Source of the DNA: Puniceicoccales bacterium | GTDB taxonomy: Bacteria > Verrucomicrobiota > Verrucomicrobiae > Opitutales > LL51 | DNA: 6,233 nucleotides | Direction: 5' to 3' | Assembly: GCA_031283485.1 (NCBI GenBank) | Contig: JAITBR010000046.1 | Coordinates: 1 to 6,233 of the forward strand | In this document: in pieces, positions 1 through 5,301 of the stretch | How the letters are laid out: the number at the start of each line of letters is the position of its first letter | How positions within the stretch are numbered: position 1 is the stretch's first letter | Made by a program: the position numbers and the translations under genes | Notes under the pieces: model-generated | The model's input: only the letters and a program-made list of their open reading frames with translations | Told to the model about the DNA's origin: nothing | The model's database searches: none

Positions 1-1
1 G

Positions 2-385
2 CTTAATTATGGGAACCGATTTTTACAACGCAATGGTTTCACGGGAAGTTTAGAAGGAAATAAATCAAAATTGATCGGCCAATCTTTCACCGAAAAGAAA
101 AATGGTGTTGCTGATTCAACGGCATTAGGATCTCCGGCACCGATTTATTGCTTTGCAAAAGATGCCAACTCGGCAAAAGTAGTAGTTGAATATGAAATAC
201 CATTTTGTGATATTCATGCGGGATTTGCATGGGAACAAGGGCTATGTGACAGTCTCAACGCGGACAGTGAAGAATTTTTTAAATGGGAACATGAATTTGT
301 TTGCAATCTAGTCGACAAAGAAGCGAAGATTGTATACATTGACTCTCCAGAGGATGTAGCTAGCGAAGGTGCCGATGAATTATGA
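2..385 (+). CDS. C-terminal part of an unrecognised protein (5' end outside window)
   Basis: The reading frame is open from the left edge (first full codon at position 2) to TGA at 383-385, giving 127 visible residues. A TTG at 71 could serve as a start, but the frame continues upstream of it without a stop and no Shine-Dalgarno precedes it, so I read this as the tail of a longer gene. The tail contains an acidic-aromatic stretch, VVVEYEIPF (residues 57-65 of the fragment), then FAWEQG and FFKWEHEF, and ends in an acidic segment (SPEDVASEGADEL). An E-x-E motif in a beta-strand followed by a second E-x-E occurs in some ADP-ribosyltransferase-like toxin domains, but the Arg and Ser-Thr-Ser parts of that signature are not evident, so this is only a weak suggestion. 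The end overlaps the next gene by 11 bp, which implies translational coupling. Coding status is fairly sure; function is unknown. Confidence 0.7.
   Translation, partial: LNYGNRFLQRNGFTGSLEGNKSKLIGQSFTEKKNGVADSTALGSPAPIYCFAKDANSAKVVVEYEIPFCDIHAGFAWEQGLCDSLNADSEEFFKWEHEFVCNLVDKEAKIVYIDSPEDVASEGADEL
365..369 (+). promoter_or_regulatory. Shine-Dalgarno site deciding the start of the 375-683 gene
   Basis: GAAGG at 365-369 lies 5 nt before ATG at 375. An alternative GTG start at 369 would overlap this site, so ATG 375 is preferred. The site lies inside the end of the upstream gene, as expected for coupled translation. Confidence 0.5.
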
Positions 386-683
386 TATTAGCAGTCTATC
401 AATTAAAGTTACGAATGTCGATGAATACGGGAATGTAACACTCAAAGTTGGAGATATTCCCGCTGCGATTTGTGACCCCAAACCTGGATTTTTAGCAAAA
501 AATCTTGTTTATTTAGTTAGTATCGATCACAAATTTCCATCCTGGGAAGATATACTTCTCGAAAAGGAAATAATTGGAAGAAAATATAGAGGATTTTCCG
601 ATGACCCGCGTTTGGTTCAAATCGCCAAAGATGTTTTTGACGGAAAAGTTTCCGAATCACTGATTGGCAAAGAAATTCTGTAG
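375..683 (+). CDS. Small (102 aa) accessory protein with DPR-V-AKD motif; possible immunity protein or chaperone
   Basis: The frame runs from ATG 375 to TAG 681-683, with GAAGG 5 nt upstream, and overlaps the preceding gene by 11 bp. I see no signal peptide or membrane segment, so the product is probably cytosolic. The N-terminal half looks beta-rich (VTLKVGDIPAAICDP, about residues 21-35). The C-terminal half has an ILLEKE segment (60-65) and the motif DDPRLVQIAKD (76-86). The last two features recur in the same order in the minus-strand gene at 1162-1566 (EIVLDE; NDPRIVKLAKD), so I infer that the two are paralogues. I do not recognise the family. Coupling to a larger upstream protein, repeated at the other locus, suggests a cognate partner such as an immunity protein or effector chaperone. 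That role is inference. Confidence 0.75.
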   Translation: MNYDISSLSIKVTNVDEYGNVTLKVGDIPAAICDPKPGFLAKNLVYLVSIDHKFPSWEDILLEKEIIGRKYRGFSDDPRLVQIAKDVFDGKVSESLIGKEIL

Positions 684-742
684 GAAAATTCATACCCCCG
701 GAGGCCATTTTCGTGAAAAATTTCCCGAACATTCCCTCCGCA

Positions 743-768
743 AATGGGCCTCAGGCCCGTGTTTCTGT
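743..768 (+). terminator. Possible rho-independent terminator or GC hairpin after the 375-683 gene
   Basis: GGGCC (746-750), loop TCA and GGCCC (754-758) form a perfect 5-bp GC stem, extended outward by a T-G wobble and an A-T pair. The sequence after it is T-rich (GTGTTTCTGTGTCTTTTT) but is not a clean T-run. It lies about 60 bp past the stop codon at 683. An overlapping alternative pairs GAGGCC (701-706) with GGCCTC (747-752). This is a plausible terminator for the left-hand operon, but not a textbook one. Confidence 0.35.
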
Positions 769-813
769 GTCTTTTTCGGGAGGATGCCAATCTGCAATTC
801 CGCATGAACACCC

Positions 814-857
814 GGTGGACCCCATAGGATTTGAACCTACGACCAAGGAATTATGAA
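814..857 (-). tRNA. Truncated tRNA, 3' half only, anticodon CAT (tRNA-Met or Ile2 type); likely integration-site remnant
   Basis: On the minus strand, in order: anticodon loop TTCATAA (851-857, anticodon CAT at 853-855), 3' anticodon-stem strand TTCCT (846-850), five-nucleotide variable loop TGGTC (841-845), T-arm GTAGG-TTCAAAT-CCTAT (824-840), acceptor 3' strand GGGGTCC (817-823), discriminator A (816) and CC. The next base is G, so CCA is not fully encoded. The 5' half is missing: the expected acceptor strand GGACCCC and a D-arm do not occur upstream on the minus strand. The bases just 5' of the loop (GGAGA) pair with TTCCT only through two wobbles and one mismatch. Loss of homology at the anticodon loop is the pattern left when an integrase recombines at the 3' half of a tRNA gene. 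I do not expect this copy to make a working tRNA. Confidence 0.7.
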
Positions 858-862
858 TCTCC

Positions 863-1161
863 GCGAGTCCATTGTTTTTTAACGTTTAAATTTGTTTTGA
901 ACAAATACATCGGAATACGGCATAAATAATAAAGGGTTTACCGATTAAATCGAAACATGCGCGTGTTCCTTCGAACGTCAACGGCCAAAGCTGTGGTGCA
1001 TTTTTTCTTTCTTTGCACTTCCATCTTTGCGTTTCTTTCGCACGAATTCCCACGCCGATTGCGAGCTCCATTCTTCCAAAGGAGCCACGAATCTTGGGAG
1101 CTCGTCGGTCTTTATAAAACGACCCCGTTTCTGTTCCTCGAATTTCTATGGAGCGGTGAAT
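863..1161. other. Intergenic stretch between the tRNA remnant and the 1162-1566 gene
   Basis: No convincing gene is visible in these ~300 bases. They contain a 7-bp hairpin (ATTTGTT at 890-896 with AACAAAT at 900-906) and an 8-bp inverted repeat CGAGCTCC (1062-1069) / GGAGCTCG (1097-1104) with a 27-nt loop. On the minus strand, 978-1145 is an uninterrupted 55-codon frame with protein-like composition (for example DELPRFVAPLEEWSS, then a Lys/Arg-rich stretch). It begins right after a stop codon and has no good start, so it may be a decayed gene fragment or part of a dispersed repeat. Open frames on the plus strand here run opposite to it and lack ribosome sites. A clear terminator for the minus-strand operon is not apparent. 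Confidence 0.4.
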
Positions 1162-1566
1162 CTACTCATCGCCGACCGGATAAACCTTTTTATCGGGAAC
1201 AAACACCCCAAAGGTATTAACGGCATACCAGAAATCTTTGGCAAGTTTCACTATCCTTGGATCATTTGTAGCCGATTTTACTCGCGTATCCAAGCCCGTA
1301 GCCTTGGCAACTCTTTCATCCAACACAATCTCGGGAAGGATCACTTTTAATTCTGGCCCACTGCCGAAATTGGTAAGGTGAATAAAATCATTATCAATCT
1401 CCCGACGATCCGGCTCAAAAACATAGGCATAGTAGCCATTAATTTTTAGCTCCAATATCGGGTATCCGGTATCCCTAACACGTCGCCAATGGGCACTCTG
1501 CAAATCTAAATGATGTATGGCATCCATGACCTTCAACCAAAGACCAACGGGAGGGAACGTTAGCAT
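1162..1566 (-). CDS. Small (134 aa) accessory protein, paralogue of the 375-683 product
   Basis: The stop is TAG at 1162-1164. The frame opens after an in-frame stop near 1587. Possible starts are TTG 1584, ATG 1566 (chosen) and ATG 1527. ATG 1527 aligns best with the start of the paralogue at 375 and follows GAAGG, but at only 2 nt spacing. With start 1566, residues 38-51 form a beta-like segment (LELKINGYYAYVFE), EIVLDE lies at 79-84 and NDPRIVKLAKD at 101-111, matching the order of motifs in the 375-683 product. The C-terminal tail is longer than in that protein. I see no signal peptide or membrane helix. The gene starts 27 bp after the stop of the very large gene upstream and shares its strand, so the two are probably cotranscribed. 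Its function is unknown; the arrangement suggests a cognate partner (immunity or chaperone) of the large protein, which is inference. Confidence 0.72.
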   Translation of the reverse strand: MLTFPPVGLWLKVMDAIHHLDLQSAHWRRVRDTGYPILELKINGYYAYVFEPDRREIDNDFIHLTNFGSGPELKVILPEIVLDERVAKATGLDTRVKSATNDPRIVKLAKDFWYAVNTFGVFVPDKKVYPVGDE

Positions 1567-1593
1567 GTTTATTTTGAAAAGCAATCATTTTTT

Positions 1594-4500
1594 TCACTGT
1601 GAAGTTAAATGTCCACACACAAACTGGCCATTTTCGTTGGTTGTGCGGTAAAAATTGAAGACGCTGCTCAGAACGTCATTTGTTGCGGCGTTTCCGACTC
1701 CGGCCGTAGATTTTTCCGAAGATAGTGTGGGTAGCTCCCCATCGTAGTCGCCAACATACTCAAATGGCTGGCCGTGGGGAAAGTACATTACAGTGTTCGC
1801 GGTGGTATGCTTCAGTGGCATATGCAATCCATCAAATACCAGGTGCATCGGAATTTTCATGAGGCACATTGCATATCCGAACGCGGTTGCACAGCTACCG
1901 ACGCAGGCGTAGCCCAGTGGGGGACGCAGCATTTGTTTAGTGACGTCTGCGGAGGAGTTTGTGGAAATGCCGTACCCCAACAGCACCTCACCTACCTCGG
2001 CACGGAGGAGATGAATCGAATTGTCCTCGGTTTTTCCCGGAAGATCTACTTTCGTCATCAGCTCAATGGAAAGCGCATGCCACGCCGCAACAGCCCGCAT
2101 TGCTTGATCTTGAGATATACCGTACCGCCCCAGAAGATCATCTAGCTGCCTCTGAGACGTAACCGTAGGGTCAGGATCCAAATTTTTGGAAGGGCCTACC
2201 CAAAAATATTCACCGAGTGGGTAATATCTCGCTGACGCAACCAACAAATTGAAGCCCAGGATTTTATCTCCACTGGACTGAAAGAAGCCGGCAAAAAAAT
2301 CGGAAGCAAAAAAATTATTTCCTATTTTTTCTTTGCAGTATTTTTCAAAACTGTTCATACACTTTTGGGCCTTTGCATTGTTGTGCTCCCCAAATCCATC
2401 TGTGTTAGTCAGCTTATCGTACAAATTGCCCTGTTTCCGTAAGTCAAGTCTGGACAGAATAAGATCTTCCGCATAGCTTTCCTTGAAATTATCCTTTTGC
2501 AACACACCGGCAAAGTCGACCATTTCAAAAATTGTTTTTTTGTTTTCTGCCGAAATGCCTGATTTTTCTACAAGATTTTTGTTATTCGAAATATAACTGG
2601 CGACGTCGAATACACTATTCTCAAGGTTGGCTTCGGAAGCGTCAAACAGCATCCTCGGATCAAAATTTTTGCGCTTCAGCACTTCTCCAACGAAGCCACC
2701 CACATCTTTCGTCTTGGCTTTTTCGAAGCAACTTTTCACGGCACTCGCGTTGCTAATCTTTTCCGAGTTGGACTTAAAAGCCAGCCGTCCCGCTTGATCC
2801 TTTTGCATATTATTGGACAACAAGCTTGGGTACGCAGACGCATCACAAATGTAGAACGCATACTCCAAGTTGAAGAATGCCTCCGACGGAATACCGGCTG
2901 CGTGGGCCAATTCTCTAAGCTTACCGGCGACCCTGTAGGCTTGCTTTGATTGATCTTCGTCACAGTTTTTTTGAAATTCACCCAGGATGTCATTTCCAAC
3001 TATCAGCTCTGCCAGTTTTATTTCATTCTTTAAAAATCCAAGATTTCGCATTATTGCCGCCATTATTGGCACTGTGAATATGTGTTGCTCCAAGGCATTT
3101 TGACCGATGGATTTTCCGATGTCGTGCAAAAGCAACATGACCATCATAAATTCCTTCGCCTTGAAATTTTCGAATCCACTCGCACGACGTATCACACCTT
3201 CAATCGCACTCAGATTAAAAAATTTTTCCTGATCCTCGAATTGCGCCAGAACCTTCTCGGTGTGATCTCCGACGCTATACCCCTCTTGAACTTGTGCGTC
3301 ACCGTTGTACAACGCCTGTAAGGCCGGAACTTCGCACAGTAATTTCTTCGCTCGGCGCCAGTCTCCACCGGCAATGGCGCCCATTAGGCACTCCTTCTTT
3401 TCGCCAACCAACTTGGCACCATCCGTACCCTGATCGAACACCCTGAGATACTTAGAAATGGGGGCTTCTACATTCCGCTTCTCTTCGACATTTTTTTGAA
3501 ATTTCCTCGCATTCCACTCCGCATCATCACAAGTAAGCCCCAGTTTGAGAGCGAATTTTTGCATGCTCGCCGGGTCAAAATTTTCGAAATCGTCGTCCTT
3601 AAAACGATAGGACAGTTGCCAAAATTGATCGTTGGAAAGTTCGTAGATTGCATCTAACATTTTTTGGCGAAACGGTCTATTTGTATCGCTGCTCAACCCG
3701 TCATGCTCAACCATCGCATGCAGAACTGCCCCAACATCATTGGCCGGCATATTTTTGAGTAACAGGAATAAGCTTTCGTTAGCTGCGTCACATTGGTTGA
3801 CGACACTACAACCCAGCTGCCTGCAGGCCTTCATTTTTTCCGGACCCGGCAAAGCGGATATGAGTTGGAATAGCCGTTTCCGTGTGGATTCATACGACCA
3901 ACCTTTCGGACCCATAGAGCTTTCGGTTGCGATTGCTATTACCAGCTTCATTCGCTCCGGGGATGAACTTTGAAACGATTCCACCTTGTCGAGGAACATA
4001 TTTTGGGTGGATTCGCTCATATCCCCTACGCGACATTGTGCAAGAATACCCTTCAGAATTTCGAATCCCTCGCCACAGGGCAGATTTTCGACAACATCGA
4101 AAACTTTATCAAACAATTTAATCCCATCGTTCGCATTCGATTCGGGCTCCTGCACATAAAACTGAGACATCCAATTCGTCAAGCTTGATCCATTATTGGG
4201 TGAAAGGCAATTTTCTATGTTAGAGATTAACACTTTCGCGAGTGATCCACCATAGGTCTGCTCGCCTTCTCTTAAAAGAATCGGCCTCGTATCTGTATCA
4301 ACCTGGGCCAGTATCTTCAAAAATTCTTCAATTAGACTCAGCGTACTGCAGCTGTATGCAATATCAAAAGCGGATGGCGAAATTGCGCGTGTCAGGATAT
4401 TGCGTGCCGCGAAATCTTTCACATCGGCGATCTCAACCAACAGGCTCTCCAACGAAGATATCATTGGGACTATAGCCTCGGGCTTCCAAGGCTCTACGTC

Positions 4501-5169
4501 TTTTGCGCGTTTTGCAAAATCTGTAATCTTTAAGGATATCTCCGCTATCTTCGGATCCGGTGGTTCAGCTTTCGGCACCTGCACATTCGAAGTCGTTGAT
4601 TCGCCTTGCGTTTTCTGTGTGGAAAAACTGGAACTAGCGCCAGCAATTTTACCACGTGTCCTCTTCTGCGCAGTCACAGCGAGGTTTAGATGTGTCCCAC
4701 TCTGCGCAGTCACAGCGGGATTTAGACGTGTCCCACTTTGCGCAGGCACAGCGGAGTTTAGCAGAGAAAGCGACGATTTTTTTCTATCATCTCCCTTTTT
4801 GGTAGGCGCGAACTTAATTTGCTGACCTTCACGGGAAGGCTGTCCCGGTGTGATCGATGATTTTTTAAAGGTCGAGCCGAAATTCGGAGTAGTCGCTCTT
4901 CTACCGGTAAGATTTATGTCTGAAGAATTTTTATTAGGATACTTTTGGATATTTGAAACATTGGGATGGGGAGTGGAAAAACGTGACACTTTTACTTTCT
5001 CCTTCTTGGACAGAGAAACGTGCACGCCTTCACGCCGAGAGATCCGACTCATGGGGGAAAATGTAGCTCTTTTTTTGTGCATTGCAAGAAAATTTACAAA
5101 AAAATGCAAAAATCTTCCGAGTTTTCCTGCCATCCGGTACCCGTAAGATTCACAAACTTGTCGAATCAA
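1594..5169 (-). CDS. Large effector-like protein: disordered N-terminus, HD-domain phosphohydrolase motif, C-terminal Cys/His (transglutaminase-like?) domain
   Basis: The frame of 1191 codons ends at TGA 1594-1596. The start is uncertain: TTG 5169 has GAGGA 4 nt upstream, whereas ATGs at 5133, 5082 and 5052 (residues 13, 30, 40) lack clear ribosome sites. Residues ~40-205 are Ser/Thr/Lys/Pro/Gln-rich and probably disordered, and include three 12-residue repeats (137-172). Residues ~205-620 look helical. An HD-superfamily signature follows: GDHTEKV (H636), LLHDIGK (H682-D683, K686), EQHIF (H696) and CDASAYP (D776), matching the H...HD...D metal ligands of bacterial HD phosphohydrolases. Residues ~800-960 look helical. 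The last ~180 residues carry GYACVGSCATAFG (C1089, C1093), then KIPMHLVFDGLH (H1116), H1121 and GDYDGE (D1141, D1143). This order resembles the Cys-His-Asp core of transglutaminase or papain-like folds. No signal peptide or clear membrane anchor is seen. The HD assignment is fairly good; the C-terminal enzyme, the substrates and secretion are inference. Confidence 0.85.
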   Translation of the reverse strand: MIRQVCESYGYRMAGKLGRFLHFFVNFLAMHKKRATFSPMSRISRREGVHVSLSKKEKVKVSRFSTPHPNVSNIQKYPNKNSSDINLTGRRATTPNFGSTFKKSSITPGQPSREGQQIKFAPTKKGDDRKKSSLSLLNSAVPAQSGTRLNPAVTAQSGTHLNLAVTAQKRTRGKIAGASSSFSTQKTQGESTTSNVQVPKAEPPDPKIAEISLKITDFAKRAKDVEPWKPEAIVPMISSLESLLVEIADVKDFAARNILTRAISPSAFDIAYSCSTLSLIEEFLKILAQVDTDTRPILLREGEQTYGGSLAKVLISNIENCLSPNNGSSLTNWMSQFYVQEPESNANDGIKLFDKVFDVVENLPCGEGFEILKGILAQCRVGDMSESTQNMFLDKVESFQSSSPERMKLVIAIATESSMGPKGWSYESTRKRLFQLISALPGPEKMKACRQLGCSVVNQCDAANESLFLLLKNMPANDVGAVLHAMVEHDGLSSDTNRPFRQKMLDAIYELSNDQFWQLSYRFKDDDFENFDPASMQKFALKLGLTCDDAEWNARKFQKNVEEKRNVEAPISKYLRVFDQGTDGAKLVGEKKECLMGAIAGGDWRRAKKLLCEVPALQALYNGDAQVQEGYSVGDHTEKVLAQFEDQEKFFNLSAIEGVIRRASGFENFKAKEFMMVMLLLHDIGKSIGQNALEQHIFTVPIMAAIMRNLGFLKNEIKLAELIVGNDILGEFQKNCDEDQSKQAYRVAGKLRELAHAAGIPSEAFFNLEYAFYICDASAYPSLLSNNMQKDQAGRLAFKSNSEKISNASAVKSCFEKAKTKDVGGFVGEVLKRKNFDPRMLFDASEANLENSVFDVASYISNNKNLVEKSGISAENKKTIFEMVDFAGVLQKDNFKESYAEDLILSRLDLRKQGNLYDKLTNTDGFGEHNNAKAQKCMNSFEKYCKEKIGNNFFASDFFAGFFQSSGDKILGFNLLVASARYYPLGEYFWVGPSKNLDPDPTVTSQRQLDDLLGRYGISQDQAMRAVAAWHALSIELMTKVDLPGKTEDNSIHLLRAEVGEVLLGYGISTNSSADVTKQMLRPPLGYACVGSCATAFGYAMCLMKIPMHLVFDGLHMPLKHTTANTVMYFPHGQPFEYVGDYDGELPTLSSEKSTAGVGNAATNDVLSSVFNFYRTTNENGQFVCGHLTSQ
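2842..3264 (-). other. HD-superfamily metal-binding region inside the large protein
   Basis: This marks codons for residues 636-776 of the large protein (numbered from TTG 5169). Candidate ligands are H636 (3262-3264), H682-D683 (D683 at 3121-3123) and D776 (2842-2844), with H696 as a possible extra ligand. The LLHDIGK core followed by a helix and a later conserved-looking Asp is typical of HD phosphohydrolases acting on nucleotides or phosphoesters. The spacing from HD to the last Asp (93 residues) is within the usual range. Nothing in the sequence points to a particular substrate. Confidence 0.6.
4654..4761 (-). repeat. Three tandem 36-bp repeats (12 aa each) in the large gene
   Basis: The units occupy 4726-4761, 4690-4725 and 4654-4689 and encode LNSAVPAQSGTR, LNPAVTAQSGTH and LNLAVTAQKRTR (residues 137-172). 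The period is exactly 36 bp, so copy number can change without a frameshift. The copies differ by both synonymous (AAC/AAT, CAA/CAG) and replacement changes. They lie in the disordered N-terminal linker. Confidence 0.9.
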
Positions 5170-5173
5170 AGTT

Positions 5174-5178
5174 TCCTC
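5174..5178 (-). promoter_or_regulatory. Possible Shine-Dalgarno site for the TTG 5169 start
   Basis: GAGGA on the minus strand lies 4 nt before TTG 5169. It is the only recognisable ribosome site among the candidate starts of the large gene, but the start codon is non-ATG, so the choice remains open. Confidence 0.3.
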
Positions 5179-5210
5179 GACTCGACCTATTCAAATTCAA
5201 AAACATCCGT

Positions 5211-5260
5211 GAAAATTTCAGGTTAGTGAAACCGCGGCATCAATTTACAGTGAAATTTTC
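5211..5260. promoter_or_regulatory. 10-bp perfect inverted repeat beside the rightward promoter (possible operator)
   Basis: GAAAATTTCA (5211-5220) and TGAAATTTTC (5251-5260) are perfect inverted copies, centred 40 bp apart. The right arm ends 2 nt before the -35 hexamer at 5263. The left copy is itself nearly palindromic (TGAAA-A-TTTCA, 5210-5220). The position suits a regulator bound as paired dimers or an AT-rich upstream element. It lies in the divergent intergenic region, so it could affect both flanking genes. Function is inferred. Confidence 0.4.
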
Positions 5261-5262
5261 GT

Positions 5263-5291
5263 TTGACTTCCGTCGTCTTGAATTTTACAAT
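5263..5291 (+). promoter_or_regulatory. Strong sigma-70-type promoter for the 5302 gene
   Basis: -35 TTGACT (5263-5268), a 17-bp spacer and -10 TACAAT (5286-5291) each match the consensus at 5 of 6 positions with ideal spacing. Transcription would be expected to begin around 5297-5300, only a few bases before ATG 5302, so the mRNA would be leaderless or nearly so. Confidence 0.7.
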
Positions 5292-5301
5292 AAAGGGACT
5301 T

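Noticed and set aside
814..1000. A complete tRNA, a tmRNA 3' end, or a tRNA split by a group I intron
   Set aside because: A five-base variable loop and a CAT anticodon loop indicate an ordinary tRNA, not tmRNA. No GGACCCC acceptor strand or D-arm appears within several hundred bases on the minus strand, so neither an intact nor an intron-split gene is supported.
957..1350. Two overlapping plus-strand frames (87 and 107 codons)
   Set aside because: Both run antisense into the minus-strand gene at 1162-1566, lack ribosome sites and have low-complexity Phe/Leu/Ser/Arg-rich composition typical of chance frames.
3908..3920. GGACCCATAGAGC, resembling the start of a tRNA matching the 3' half at 814-857
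   Set aside because: It lies within the large coding sequence, on the wrong strand and about 3 kb away, with no D-arm following. It is a chance match.
4400..4825. A 141-codon plus-strand frame antisense to the N-terminus of the large gene
   Set aside because: Its apparent repeats are the complement of the 36-bp units. It has no Shine-Dalgarno or promoter and lies wholly inside the large gene.
5060..5087. A promoter for the large gene with TTGCAA (5082-5087) and TACATT (5060-5065), which would make ATG 5052 leaderless
   Set aside because: The spacing (16 bp) is acceptable but the hexamers match consensus at only 4/6 and 3/6, too weak to call.
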